Source: Nematostella vectensis
Taxonomy: Eukaryota > Cnidaria > Anthozoa > Actiniaria > Edwardsiidae
Direction: 5' to 3'
Length of the DNA: 64,000 bases
NCBI RefSeq assembly: GCF_932526225.1
Contig: NC_064037.1
Location: 19,099,471-19,163,470, forward strand
Part shown: piece by piece, positions 20,507 to 33,098 of the stretch
How positions within the stretch are numbered: the first letter of the stretch is position 1
How the letters are laid out: every line of letters begins with the position of its first letter
Position numbers and translations under genes: made by a program
Notes under the pieces: generated by a model
The model's input: only the letters and a program-made list of their open reading frames with translations
Told to the model about the DNA's origin: nothing
Databases searched by the model: none

Positions 20507-21283
20507 GTGGCATTAGGGGGTGAATGCACAGGGGTACAGGATATAAACGGCATGGTCACAGGAGTGCAAGTTGGTAAGCGCTTGGTTTAACATGGGTAAA
20601 GGGTAGTTATGTGATTAGGTATCATAGGGGTGTAGGTCAGTTAGGGATGGGTATGCAGGGGTATAGGGTAGTAAGTGTTAGGTCATAGGGGTGTAGCTTA
20701 GTTAGGGGCTGGTACTCAGGGGTATAGGCTAGTAAGTGCTAAGTCAAAGGGAAGTAGCTTAGTTAGCGGTGGGTGCTCATAGGTATAGGGTAGTTAGTGC
20801 TAGGTCGTAGTGGTTTAGCTTAGTTTGGGGTGGGTACTCAGGGGTATAGGGTAGTTACAGCCAAGTCATAAGGGTGTAGCTTAGTTTAGGCGTGAGTATT
20901 CAGGGGTATAGGGTAGTTAGTGCTAAGTCGTAGGGGTGTAGCTTAGCTAGGTGTGCGTACTCAGGGGTATAGGCTATTTAGTGCTAGGACATAGGGGTGT
21001 AGTTTAGTTAGGGGTGGGTTCTCAGGGTTATAGGGTAGGTAAGCGTTCGGTTATAGGGGTGTAGTTTAGTTAGGGTTGGGTATTCAAGGGTATAGGGTAG
21101 TTAGTGCTACGTCACAGGGGTGTAGCTTAGCAAGGGTTTGGTACTCAGGGGTAAAGTGTAGTTACTGCTAGGTCGTAGGGGTAAAGCTGAGTTAGGGGTA
21201 GGTATTCAGGAGTATAGCGTAGTTAGTGCTAGGTCGTAGGGGTGTAGCTTAATTAGGGGTGGATACTCAGGGATATAGGGTAG
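20507..21283 (+). repeat. G-rich 61-bp satellite array, ~13 units
   Basis: 776-bp class; shares GTAAGCGTTCGG with 49944-50719. Confidence 0.85.
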
Positions 21284-21488
21284 CTATTATTATTAATTAT
21301 TATTATTAATTATAATTATCATTATTATTTTAATTAATTATTTATTACTAATTATTATTATTAATTATTATAATGAATTATTATTATCAATTACTATTAA
21401 TCATTATTCTTAATTAATATTATTAATTATTATTAATTATTATTTATTAATTATGTTTTATTTATTATTAATTATTTATTATTATTAA
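21284..21488. repeat. AT-rich block (TTA/AATTATT type)
   Basis: TTA and AATTATT units with a TTATTCTTAATTAATATT variant; joins AAGGGGGTGGGTGCACAG. Confidence 0.85.
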
Positions 21489-22011
21489 GGGGGTGGGTGC
21501 ACAGGGGTACAGGATATAAACGGCAGAGTCAAAGGGGTGCAAGTTGGTAAACGCTTGGTCATACATGGGTAAAGGGTAGTTATGTGATTAGGCGTCATAG
21601 GGGTGTAGGTCAGTTAGGGATGGGTAGGCAGGGGTATAGGGTAGTTAGTGCTAGGTCGTAGGGGTGTAGCTAAGCTAGGTGTGGGTACCCAGGGGTATAC
21701 GCTAGTTAGTGCTAGGACATAGGGGTGTAGTTTAGTTACGGGTGGGTACTCAGGGTTATAGGGAAGGTAAGTGCACGGTTATAGGGGTGTAGTTTAGTTA
21801 GGGTTGGGTATTCAGGGGTATAGGGTAGTTAGTGCTACGTCACAGGGGAGTAGCTTAGCAAGGGTTGTGTACTCAGGGGTAAAGTGTAGTTATTGCTAGG
21901 TCGTACGGGTAAAGCTTAGTTAGGGGTATGTATTCAGGAGTATAGCGTAGTTAGTGCTAGGTCGTAGGGGTGTAGCTTAATTATGGGTGGATACTCAGGG
22001 ATATAGGGTAG
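21489..22011 (+). repeat. G-rich 61-bp satellite array, ~8.5 units
   Basis: 523-bp class; shares TAGGGAAGGTAAG with 16566-17089. Confidence 0.85.
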
Positions 22012-22626
22012 CTATTATTGTTAATTATTATTTTTAATTATAATTTTAAATTATTATTATGTACTCATATTACTTAGCCCTTGAATCAATGTACCTGTTT
22101 GAAGCATCCCCTAAAACCCTGCACCTCCAATACCAAGCCATTGATACCCTGTACCCCTGTGTACTCACTCATTCATAAGTTGCACCCCTATGACCTAGTT
22201 CTTGATATCATTGACCCTTATTACCAACCCTTGAAACCCTGTACCCCTTTGACCAACTCTTGTTACCCTATACACCTATCAACTCACCCACAAAATCACT
22301 TATCTAAACGTCAACTTAACGTCCTTATCTTTACACCCCTGAAAAAATCCCAAGTTGATCTGACCTGGATTCGAACCCCGGCCCTCTTGTTTGAGAAGCG
22401 AAGCCCGTATCACTGAGCTATCGCGCCACTCTCTTGGAAACTAGAAGTAACTACCGTATAGCCTTGTTTACCCAGCCTTATAAGGTATAGAGTAGTTTTT
22501 CCTTGATATCTCGAAAGTGGCGCTATGGCTCAGTGGTACGGGCTTCGCTTCTCAATCAAACGGGCCAGGGTTCGAATCCAGGTAAGATCAACTAGGGACT
22601 TTTTCAGGGGTGTTAAGGTAAGGACG
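22012..22626. repeat. Locus 12: AT spacer, C-rich block and tRNA-like foldback
   Basis: C-rich block 22061-22319, foldback 22320-22626. Minus half 22357-22427; plus half 22519-22589, type A. Confidence 0.85.
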
Positions 22627-23400
22627 GTGGCATTAGGGGGTTGGTACACAGGGGTACAGGATATAAACGGCAGGGTCACAGGGGTGAGGGTTGGTAAGCG
22701 CTTGGTCATACATGGGTAAATGGTAGTTATTTGATTGGGTGTCATAGGGGTGTAGGTCAGTTAGGGATTGGTAGGCAGGGGTATAGGGTAGTAAGTGCTA
22801 GGTCATAGGGGTGTAGCATAGTTAGGGGTTGGTACTCAGGGGTATAGGGTAGTAAGTGCTAAGTCATAGAGGTGTAGCTTAATTAGCGGTGGGTACTCAT
22901 GGGTATAGGGTAGTTAGTGGTAGGTCGTAGGGGTTTAGCTTAGTAAGTGGTGGGTACTCAGGGGTATATTGTAGTTACAGCCAAGTCATAAGGGTGTAGC
23001 TTAGTTAGGGGTGGGTATTCAGGGGTATAGTCTAGTTAGTGCTAGGTCGTAGGGGTGTAGCTTAGCTAGGTGTGGGTACCCAGGGGTATAGGCTAGTTAG
23101 TGCTAGGACAGAGGGGTGTAGTTTAGTTACGGGTGGGTACTCAGGGTTATAGGATAGGTAAGTGCTCGGTTATGGGGGTGTAGTTTAGTTAGGGTTGGGT
23201 ATTCAGGGATATAGGGTAAGTTAGTGCTACGTCACAGGGACGTAGCTTTGCAAGGGTTGGGTACTCAGGGGTAAAGTGTAGTTTTTGCTAGGTAGTAGGG
23301 GTGAGGCTTAGTTAGTGGTAGGTTTTCAGCAGTATAGAGTAGTTGGTGCTAGGTCGTAGGGGTGTAGCTTAATTAGGGATGGATACTCAGGGATATAGGG
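22627..23400 (+). repeat. G-rich 61-bp satellite array, ~13 units
   Basis: 776-bp class, very similar to 19121-19895, including its switch of unit variants partway along. Confidence 0.85.
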
Positions 23401-23757
23401 TAATTATTGTTATTAATTATTATGATGTACCCATTTTACCTAACTCTTGAATCCTTGTACCTGTTTGAACCATACCCTAAAACCCTGCACCTCCAAGGCC
23501 AAGCCATTGATACCCTGTACCCCCTGTGTACTCACTCATTCATAACTTGCACCCCTATGACCTAGTTCTTGATATCATCGACCCTTATTATCAACCCTTG
23601 AAATCCTGTACCCCTTTGACCAACTCTTGTTACCCTATACACCTGTCAACTCACCCACAAACTCACTTATCTAAACGTCAACTTAACGTCCTTATCTTCA
23701 CACCCCTGAAAAAATCCCTAGTTGATCTGACCTGGATTCGGACCCCGGCCCTCTTGT
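23401..23757. repeat. Locus 13: C-rich block with foldback core deleted
   Basis: C-rich block 23427-23686 and left arm from 23687. The minus tRNA-like half starts at 23724 but stops at CCCTCTTGTT (23757), and AGGGGGTGAATGCACAG follows directly. All of the rest of the foldback is gone. TT is shared at the joint. The minus B box carries the same change as locus 11. Confidence 0.85.
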
Positions 23758-24526
23758 TAGGGGGTGAATGCACAGGGGAACAGGATATAAACGGCATGGT
23801 CACAGGAGTGCAAGTTGGTAAGCGCTTGGTTTAACATGGGTAAAGGGTAGTTATGTGATTAGGTATCATAGGGGTGTAGGTCAGTTAGGGATGGGTAGGC
23901 AGGGGTATAGGGTAGTAAGTGCTAGTTCATAGGGGTGTAGCTTAGTTAGGGGTTGGTACTCATGGGTATAGGGTAGTAAGTGCTAAGTCATAGGGGTGTA
24001 GCTTAATTAGCGGTGGGTACTTATGGGTATAGGGTAGTTAGTGCTAGGTCGTAGGGGTTTAGCTTAGTTAGTGGTGGGTACTCAGGGGTATATTGTAGTT
24101 ACAGCCAAGTCATAAGGGTGTAGCTTAGTTAGGGGTGGGTATTCAGGGGTATAGGCTAGTTAGTGCTAGGTCGTAGGGGTGTTGCTTAGCTAGGTGTGGG
24201 TACTCAGGGTTATAGGATAGGTAAGTGCTCGGTTATGGGGGTGTAGTTTAGTTACGGGTGGGTACTCAGGGTTATAGGGTAGGTAAGTGCTCGGTACTAG
24301 GGGTGTAGTTTAGTTAGGGTTGGGAATTCAGGGGTATAGGGAAAGTTAGTGCTACGTCACAGGGGTGTCGCTTTGCAAGGGTTGGGTACTCAGGGGTAAA
24401 GTGTAGTTATTGCTAGGTAGTAGGGGTGAGGCTTAGTTAGGGGTAGGTATTCAGGAGTATAGCGTAGTTGGTGCTAGGTCGTAGGGGTGTAGCTTAATTA
24501 GGGGTGGATACTCAGGGATAAAGGGT
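23758..24526 (+). repeat. G-rich 61-bp satellite array, ~13 units
   Basis: 776-bp class, following the deletion joint of locus 13. Confidence 0.85.
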
Positions 24527-25131
24527 AATTTTTATTATTAATTATTATTATTAATTTTTATAATGTACCCATATTACCTAGCTCTTGAATCCCTGTACCT
24601 GTTTGAACCATACCCTAAAACCCTGCACCTCCAAGACCAAGCCATTGATACCCTGTACCCCCTGTGTACTCACTCATTCATAACTTGCACCCCTATGATC
24701 TAGTTCTTGATATCATCGACCCTTATTATCAACCCTTGAAATCCTGTACCCCTTTGACCAACTCTTGTTACCCTATACACCTGTCAACTCACCCACAAAC
24801 TCACTTATCTAAACGTCAACTTAACGTCCTTATCTTTACACCCCTGAAAAAATCCCTAGTTGATCTGACTTGGATTCGGACCCCGGCCCTCTTGTTTGAG
24901 AAGCGAAGCCCGTACCACTGAGCTATCGCGCCACTCTCTTGAAAACTAGAAGTAACTACCCTATATCCTTGTTTACCCAGCCTTATAAGGTATAGAGTAG
25001 TTTTTCCTTGATATCTCAAGAGTGCCGCTGTGTCTCAGTGGTACGGGCTTCGCTTCTCAAGCGAACGGGTAAGGGTTCGAATCCAGGTAAGATCAACTAG
25101 GGACTTTTTCAGGGGTGTTAAGGTAAGGACG
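24527..25131. repeat. Locus 14: C-rich block and tRNA-like foldback
   Basis: C-rich block 24564-24824, foldback 24825-25131. The minus half 24862-24932 has the altered B box. The plus half 25024-25094 is the most decayed in the window: its A box is TGTCTCAGTGG and its loop reads CTCAAGCGAACGGGTAAGG. Confidence 0.83.
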
Positions 25132-25845
25132 GTGGCATTAGGGGGTGAATGCACAGGGGTACAGGATATAAACGGCATGGTCACAGGGGTGCAAGTTGGT
25201 AAGCGATTGGTTTAACATGGGTAAAGGGTAGTTATGTGATTAGGTATCATAGGGGTGTAGGTCAGTTAGGGATGGGTAGGCAGGGGTATAGGGTAGTAAG
25301 TGCTAGTTCATAGGGGTGTAGCTTAGTTAGGGGTTGGTACTCATGGGTATAGGGTAGTAAGTGCTAAGTCATAGAGGTGTAGCTTAAATAGCGGTGGGTA
25401 CTCATGTGTATAGGGTAGTTAGTGCTAGGTCGTAGGGGTTTAGCTTAGTTAGTGGTGGGTACTCAGGGGTATATTGTAGTTACAGCCAAGTCATAAGGGT
25501 GTAGCTTAGTTAGGGGTGGGTATTCAGGGGTATAGGCTAGTTATGGCTAGGTCGTAGGGGTGTAGCTTAGCTAGGTGTGGGTACTCAGGGTTATAGGATA
25601 GGTAAGTAATCGGTTATGGGGGTGTAGTTTAGTTACGGGTGGGTACTCAGGGGTATAGGGTAAGTTAGTGCTACGTCACAGGGGTGTAGCTTTGCAAGGG
25701 TTGGGTACTCAGGGGTAAAGTGTAGTTATTGCTAGGTAGTAGGGGTGAGGCTTAGTTAGGGGTAGGTATTCAGGAGTATAGCGTAGTTGGTGCTAGGTCG
25801 TAGGGGTGTAGCTTAATTAGGGGTGGATACTCAGGGATAAAGGGT
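25132..25845 (+). repeat. G-rich 61-bp satellite array, ~12 units
   Basis: 714-bp class, one unit shorter than the 776-bp class. Confidence 0.85.
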
Positions 25846-26450
25846 AATTTTTATTATTAATTATTATTATTAATTTTTATAATGTACCCATATTACCTAG
25901 CTCTTGAATCCCTGTACCTGTTTGAACCATACCCTAAAACCCTGCACCTCCAAGACCAAGCCATTGATACCCTGTACCCCCTGTGTACTCACTCATTCAT
26001 AACTTGCACCCCTATGATCTAGTTCTTGATATCATCGACCCTTATTATCAACCCTTGAAATCCTGTACCCCTTTGACCAACTCTTGTTACCCTATACACC
26101 TGTCAACTCACCCACAAACTCACTTATCTAAACGTCAACTTAACGTCCTTATCTTTACACCCCTGAAAAAATCCCTAGTTGATCTGACCTGGATTCGGAC
26201 CCCGGCCCTCTTGTTTGAGAAGCGAAGCCCGTACAACTGAGCTATCGCGCCACTCTCTTGAAAACTAGAAGTAACTACGCTATAGCCTTGTTTACCCAGC
26301 CTTATAAGGTATAGAGTAGTTTTTCCTTGATATCTCAAGAGTGGCGCTGTGGCTCAGTGGTACGGGCTTCGCTTCTCAAGCAAACGGGCCACGGTTCGAA
26401 TCCAGGTAAGATCAACTAGGGACTTTTTCAGGGGTGTTAAGGTAAGGACG
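25846..26450. repeat. Locus 15: C-rich block and tRNA-like foldback
   Basis: C-rich block 25883-26143, foldback 26144-26450. Minus half 26181-26251 with altered B box and GTACAACTGAG in its A-box region. Plus half 26343-26413, type B, with GGCCACGGTTCGAATCC. Confidence 0.83.
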
Positions 26451-27226
26451 GTGGCATTAGGGGGTGAATGAACAGGGGTACAGGATATAAACGGCATGGT
26501 CACAGGGGTGCAAGTTGGTAAGCGCTTGGTTTAACATGGGTAAAGGGTAGTTATGTGATTAGGTATCATAGGGGTGTAGGTCAGTTAGGGATGGGTAGGC
26601 AGGGGTATAGGGTAGTAAGTGCTAGTTCATAGGGGTGTAGCTTAGTTAGGGGTTGGTACTCATGGGTATAGGGTAGTAAGTGATAAGTCATAGAGGTGTA
26701 GCTTAAATAGCGGTGGGTACTCATGGGTATAGGGTAGTTAGTGCTAGGTCGTAGGGATTTAGCTTAGTTAGTGGTGGGTACTCAGGGGTATATTGTAGTT
26801 ACAGCCAAGTCATAAGGGTGTAGCTTAGTTAGGGGTGGGTATTCAGGGGTATAGGCTAGTTATGGCTAGGTCGTAGGGGTGTAGCTTAGCTAGGTGTGGG
26901 TACTCAGGGTTATAGGATAGGTAAGTAATCGGTTATGGGGGTGTAGTTTAGTTACGGGTGGGTACTCAGGGTTATAGGGTAGGTAAGTGCTCGGTTATAG
27001 GGGTGTAGTTTAGTTAGGGTTGGGTTTTCAGGGGTATAGGGTAAGTTAGTGCTACGTTACAGGGGTGTAGCTTTGCAAGGGTTGGGTACTCAGGGGTAAA
27101 GTGTAGTTATTGCTAGGTAGTAGGGGTGAGGCTTAGTTAGGGGTAGGTATTCAGGAGTATAGCGTAGTTGGTGCTAGCTGGTAGGGGTGTAGCTTAATTA
27201 GGGGTGGATACTCAGGGATATAGGGT
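26451..27226 (+). repeat. G-rich 61-bp satellite array, ~13 units
   Basis: 776-bp class. It is one unit longer than its neighbour 25132-25845, because it keeps the CTCGGTTATAGG unit lost there. Confidence 0.85.
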
Positions 27227-28094
27227 AATTTTTATTATTAATTATTATTATTCATTATTATAATGTACCCATATTACCTAGCTCTTGAATCCCTGTACCT
27301 GTTTGAACCATACCCTAAAACCCTGCACCTCCAAGACCAAACCATTGATACCCTGTACCCCCTGTGTACTCACTCATTCATAACTTGCACCCCTATGACC
27401 TAGTTCTTGATATCATCGACCCTTATTATCAACCCTTGAAATCCTGTACCCCTTTGACCAACTCTTGTTACCCTATACATCTGTCAACTCACCCACACAC
27501 TTACTTATCTAAACGTCAACTTAACGTCCTTATCTTTACACCCCTGAAAAAATCCCTAGTTGATCTGACCTGGATTCGGACCCCGGCCCTCTTGTTTGAG
27601 AAGCGAAGCCCGTACCACTGAGCTATCGCGCCACTCTCATTCATAACTTGCACCCCTATGACCTAGTTCTTGATATCATTGACCCTTATTACCAACCCTT
27701 GAAACCCTGTACCCCTTTGACCAACTCTTGTTACCCTATACACCTGTCAACTCACACACAAAATCACTTATCTAAACGTCAACTTAACGTTCTTATCTTT
27801 ACACCCCTGAAAAAATCCCAAGTTGATTTGACCTGGATTCGAACCCCGGCCCTCTTGTTTGAGAAGCGAAGCCCGTACCACTGAGCTATCGCGCCACTCT
27901 CTTGAAAACTAGAAGTAACTACCGTATAGCCTTGTTTACCCAGCCTTATAAGGTATAGAGTAGTTTTTCCTTGATATCTCAAGAGTGGCGCTATGGCTCA
28001 GTGGTACGGGCTTCGCTTCTGAAGCAAACGGTCCAGGGTTCGAATCCAGGTAAGATCAACTAGGGACTTTTTTAGGGGTGTTAAGGTAAGGACG
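27227..28094. repeat. Locus 16: two successive left halves, then one right half
   Basis: C-rich block 27264-27524 and a first minus half 27562-27632 with altered B box. The sequence then jumps from CGCCACTCT back into C-rich sequence at CATTCATAACTTGC. A second C-rich segment follows, with a second minus half 27825-27895 (intact B box) and a plus half 27987-28057, type C. The full foldback is 27788-28094. The joint lies in CACTC/ACTCATTCAT microhomology. Confidence 0.83.
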
Positions 28095-28805
28095 GTGGCA
28101 TTAGGGGGTTGGTACACAGGGGTACAGGATATAAACGGCAGGGTCACAGGGGTGAGGGTTGGTAAGCGCTTGGTCATACATGGGTAAAGGGTAGTTATGT
28201 GATTGAGTGTCATAGGGGTGTAGGTCAGTTAGGGATGGGTAAGGCAAGGGTATAGGGTAGTAAGTGCTAGTTCGTAGGGGTTTAGCTTAGTTTGGGGTTG
28301 GTACTCATTGGTATAGGGTAGTAAGTGCTAAGTCATAGAGGTGTAGCTTAAATAGCGGTGGGTACTCATGGGTATAGGGTAGTTAGTGCTAGTTCGTAGG
28401 GGTTTAGCTTAGTTTGGGGTTGGTACTCATTGGTATAGGGTAGTAAGTGCTAAGTCATAGAGGTTTAGCTTAATTAGCGGTGGGTACTCATGGGTATAGG
28501 GTAGTTAGTGCTAGGTCGTAGGGGTGTATCTTAGCTAGTTGTGGGTACTCAGGGGTATAGGCTAGTTAGTTCTAGGACAGGGGTGTAGTTCAGTTAGAGG
28601 TGGGTACTCAGGGTTATAAGGTAGGTAAGTGCTCGGTTATAGGGGTGTAGTTTAGTTAGGGTTGGGTATTAAGGGGTATAGGGTAGTTAGTGCTACGTCA
28701 CAGGGGAGTAGCTTAGCAAGGGTTGGGTACACAGGGGTAAAGTGTAGTTATTGCTAGGTCGTAGGGGTGTAGCTCAATTAGGGGTGGATACTCAGGGATA
28801 TAGGG
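28095..28805 (+). repeat. G-rich 61-bp satellite array, ~12 units, with an internal duplication
   Basis: A 122-bp segment, exactly two 61-bp units, starting near 28267 is repeated near 28389. Both copies carry the private variant TACTCATTGGTATAGGG. Confidence 0.85.
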
Positions 28806-29112
28806 TAATTATTATTATTAATTATTATTATTAATTAATATTATTAGTTATTATTATTAATTACTATTAATCATTACTATTAATTATTTATTAGTAATTA
28901 ATATTATTAATTATTATTATTAATTATTATTATTAATTATTGTTATTAATTATTATTATTAATTATTATGATTATTATTATTAATTTTTAATTATTATTA
29001 ATTATTATTATTAATTATTATTATTAGTTATTATTATTAGTTATTAATTATCATTTATTAATTATTATTTATTAATTTTTTTCATTAATTTTTAATTATT
29101 TATTATTTTTAA
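28806..29112. repeat. AT-rich block, long form
   Basis: About 307 bp of TTA and AATTATT units, with several TTAGTTATTATTA variants. It lacks the usual TATGTTTTATTT marker and has TTTTTTTCATTAATTTTT in its place. Confidence 0.85.
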
Positions 29113-29572
29113 GGGGGTGGGTGCACAGGGGTACAGGATATAAACGGCAGGGTCAAAGGGGTGCAAGTTGGTAAGCGCTTGTTTATACATGGGTAAAGGG
29201 TAGTTATGTGATTAGGTATCATAGGGGTGTAGGTCAGTTAGGGATGGGTAGGCAGGGGTATAGGGTAGTAAGTGCTAGGTCATAGTGGTGTGCCTTACTT
29301 AGGGGTGGGTACTCAGGGTTATAGGGTAGGTAAGTGCTCGGTTATAGGGGTGTAGTTTAGTTAGGGTTGGGTATTCAGGGGTATAGGGTAAGTTAGTGCT
29401 ACGTTACAGGGGTGTAGCTTTGCAAGGGTTGGGTACTCAGGGGTAAAGTGTAGTTATTGCTAGGTAGTAGGGGTGAGGCTTAGTTAGGGGTAGGTATTCA
29501 GGAGTATAGCGTAGTTGGTGCTAGGTGGTAGGGGTGTAGCTTAATTAGGGGTGGATACTCAGGGATATAGGG
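29113..29572 (+). repeat. G-rich 61-bp satellite array, ~7.5 units
   Basis: One unit shorter than the 523-bp class, with a joint variant CATAGTGGTGTGCCTTACTTAGG, also seen in altered form at 52559. Confidence 0.83.
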
Positions 29573-30178
29573 TAATTGTTATTATTAATTATTATTATTA
29601 ATTATTAAAATGTACCCATAATACCTAGCTCTTGAATCCCTGTACCTGTTTGAACCATGCCCTAAAACCCTGCACCTCCAAGACCAAACCATTGATACCC
29701 TGTACCCCCTGTGTACTCACTCATTCATAACTTGCACCCCTATGACCTAGTTCTTGATATCATCGACCCTTATTATCAACCCTTGAAATCCTGTACCCCT
29801 TTGACCAACTCTTGTTACCCTATACACCTGTCAACTCACCAACAAAATCACTTATCTAAACGTCAACTTAACGTTCTTATCTTTACACTCCTGAAAAAAT
29901 CCCTAGTTGATCTGACCTGGATTCGGACCCCTGCCCTCTTGTTTGAGAAGCGAAGCCCGTACAACTGAGCTATCGCGCCACTCTCTTGAAAACTAGAAGT
30001 AACTACCGTATAGCCTTGTTTACCCAGCCTTAAAAGGTATAGAGTAGTTTTTCCTTGATATCTCAAGAGTGGCGCTGTGGCTCAGTGGTACGGGCTTCGC
30101 TTCTCAAGCAAACGGGCCAGGGTTCGAATCCAGGTAAAATCAACTAGGGACTTTTTCAGGGGTGTTAAGGTAAGGACG
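29573..30178. repeat. Locus 17: C-rich block and tRNA-like foldback
   Basis: C-rich block 29612-29871, foldback 29872-30178. Minus half 29909-29979 with altered B box and GTACAACTGAG; plus half 30071-30141, type B. Confidence 0.84.
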
Positions 30179-30891
30179 GTGGCATTAGGGGGTGAATGCA
30201 CAGGGGTACAGGATATAAACGGCATGGTCACAGGGGTGCAAGTTGGTAAGCGCTTGGTTTAACATGGGTAAAGGGTAGTTATGTGATTAGGTATCATAGG
30301 GGTGTAGGTCAGTTAGGGATGGGTAGGCAGGGGTATAGGGTAGTAAGTGCTAGTTCATAGGGGTGTAGCTTAGTTAGGGGTTGGTACTCATGGGCATAGG
30401 GTAGTAAGTGCTAAGTCATAGAGGTGTAGCTTAATTAGCGGTGGGTACTCATGGGTATAGGGTAGTTAGTGCTAGGTCGTAGGGGTTTAGCTTAGTTAGT
30501 GGTGGGTACTCAGGGGTATATTGTAGTTACAGCCAAGTCATAAGGGTGTAGCTTAGTTAGGGGTGGGTATTCAGGGGTATAGGCTAGTTAGTGCTAGGTC
30601 GTAGGGGTGTAGCTTAGCTAGGTGTGGGTACTCAGGGTTATAGGATAGGTAAGTGCTCGGTTATAGGGGTGTAGTTTAGTTAGGGTTGGGTATTCAGGGG
30701 TATAGGGTAAGTTAGTGCTACGTCACAGGGGTGTAGCTTTGCAAGGGTTGGGTACTCAGGGGTAAAGTGTAGTTATTGCTAGGAAGTAGGGGTGAGGCTT
30801 AGTTAGGGGTAGGTATTCAGGAGTATAGCGTAGTTGGTGCTAGGTCGTAGGGGTGTAGCTTAATTAGGGGTGGATACTCACGGATATAGGG
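30179..30891 (+). repeat. G-rich 61-bp satellite array, ~12 units
   Basis: 714-bp class, related to 25132-25845. Confidence 0.85.
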
Positions 30892-31499
30892 TAATTTGTA
30901 TTATTTATTATTATTATTATTAATTATTATAATGTACCCATATTACCTAGCTCCTGAATCCCTGTACCTGTTTGAACCATACCCTAAAACCCTGCACCTC
31001 CAATACCAAGCCATTGATAATCTGTACCTCATTGTACTCACTCATTCATAACTTGCACCCCTATGACCTAGTTCTTGATATCATTGACCCTTATTACCAA
31101 CCCTTGAAACCCTGTACCCCTTTGACCAACTCTTGTTACCCTATACACCTGTCAACTCACCCACAAAATCACTTATCTAAACGTCAACTTAACGTTCTTA
31201 TCTTTACACCCCTGAAAAAATCCCAAGTTGATCTGACCTGGATTCGAACCCCGGCCCTCTTGTTTGAGAAGCGAAGCCCGTATCACTGAGCTATCGCGCC
31301 ACTCTCTTTAAAACCAGAAGTAACTACCGTATAGCCTTGTTTACCAAGCCTTATAAGGTATAGAGTAGTTTTTCCTTCATATCTCATGAGTGGCGCTATG
31401 GCTCAGTGGTACGGGCTTCGCTTCTGAAGCAAACGGGCCAGGGTTCGAATCCAGGTAAGATCAACTAGGGACTTTTTCAGGGGTGTTAAGGTAAGGACG
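30892..31499. repeat. Locus 18: C-rich block and tRNA-like foldback
   Basis: C-rich block 30933-31192, foldback 31193-31499. Minus half 31230-31300; plus half 31392-31462, type C. The arm end is CTCATGAGTGGC instead of CTCGAGAGTGGC, shared with locus 33. Confidence 0.84.
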
Positions 31500-32518
31500 G
31501 TGGCATTAGGGGGTGGGTACACAGGGGTACAGGATATAAACGGCATTGTCACAGTGGTGCAAGTTGGTAAACGCTTGGTCATACATGGGTAAAGGGTAGT
31601 TATGTGATTGAGTGTCATAGGGGTGTAGGTCAGTTAGGGATGGGTAGGCAGGGGTATAGGGTAGTAAGTGCTAGGTCATAGGGGTGTAGCATAGTTAGGG
31701 GCTGGTACTCAGGGGTATAGGGTAGTAAGTGCTAAGTCATAGAGGTGTAGCTTAATTAGCGGTGGGTACTCATGGGTATAGGGTAGTTAGTGCTAGGTCG
31801 TAGGGGTTTAGCTTAGTAAGTGGTGGGTACTCAGGGGTATATTGTAGTTACAGACAAGTCATAAGGGTGTAGCTTAGTTAGGGATGGGTAAATCAGGGTT
31901 ATAGGGTAGGTAAGTGCTCGGTTATAGGGGTGTAGTTTAGTTAGGGTTGGGTATTTAGGTGTATAGGATAGTTAGTGCTACGTCATAGAGGTGTAGCCTA
32001 ATTAGCGGTGGGTACTCATGGGTATAGGGTAGTTAGTGCTAGGTCATAAGGGTGTAGCTTAGTTAGGGGTGGGTACTCAGGGGTATATTGTAGTTAGTGC
32101 TAGATAGTAGAGGTGTAGTTTAGTTAGGGTTGGGTATTCAGGGGGTATAGGCTAGTTAGTGCTAGGTCGTAGGGGTGTAGCTAAGCTAGGTGTGGGTACC
32201 CAGGGGTATAGGCTAGTTAGTGCTAGGACATAGGGGTGTAGTTTATTTACGGGTGGGTACTCAGGGTTATAGGGTAGGTAAGTGCTCGGTTATAGGGGTG
32301 TAGTTTAGTTAGGGTTGGGTATTCAGGGGTATAGGATAGTTAGTGCTACGTCAACGGGGTGTAGCTTTGCAAATGTTGGGTACTCAGGGGTAAAGTGTAG
32401 TTATTGCTAGGTAGTAGGGGCGAGGCTTAGTTAGGGGTAGGTATTCAGGAGTATAGCGTAGTTCATGCTAGGTCGTAGGGGTGTAGCTTAATTAGGGGTG
32501 GATACTCATGGATATAGG
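31500..32518 (+). repeat. G-rich 61-bp satellite array, ~17 units
   Basis: 1020-bp class. It combines the variant set of 17717-18100 on the left with that of 7500-8027 on the right, without any AT block between them. Confidence 0.84.
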
Positions 32519-33098
32519 GTAATTATTATAATGTACCCATATTACCTAGCTCTTGAATCCCTGTACCCGTTTGAACCATACCCTAAAACCCTGCACCTCC
32601 AAGACCAAGCCATTGATACCCTGTACGCCTGTGTACTCACTCATTCATAACTTGCACCCCTATGACCTAGTTCTTGATATCATCGATCCTTATTATCAAC
32701 CCATGAAATCCTGTACCGCTTTGACCAACTCTTGTTACCCTATACACCTATCAACTCACCCACAAAATCACTTATCTAAACGTCAACTTAACGTCCTTAT
32801 CTTTACACCCCTGAAAAAATCCCAAGTTGATCTGACCTGGATTCGAACCCCGGCCCTCTTGTTTGAGAAGCGAAGCCCGTATCACTGAGCTATCGCGCCA
32901 CTCTCTTGAAAACTAGAAGTAACTACCGTATAGCCTTGTTTACCCAGCCTTATAAGGTATAGAGTAGTTTTTCCTTGATATCTCGAGAGTGGCGCTATGG
33001 CTCAGTAGTACGGGCTTCGCTTCTCAATCAAACGGGCCAGGGTTCGAATCCAGGTAAGATCAACTAGGGACTTTTTCAGGGGTGTTAAGGTAAGGACG
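32519..33098. repeat. Locus 19: C-rich block and tRNA-like foldback
   Basis: C-rich block 32533-32791, foldback 32792-33098. Minus half 32829-32899; plus half 32991-33061, type A, with A box TGGCTCAGTAG. Confidence 0.84.
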
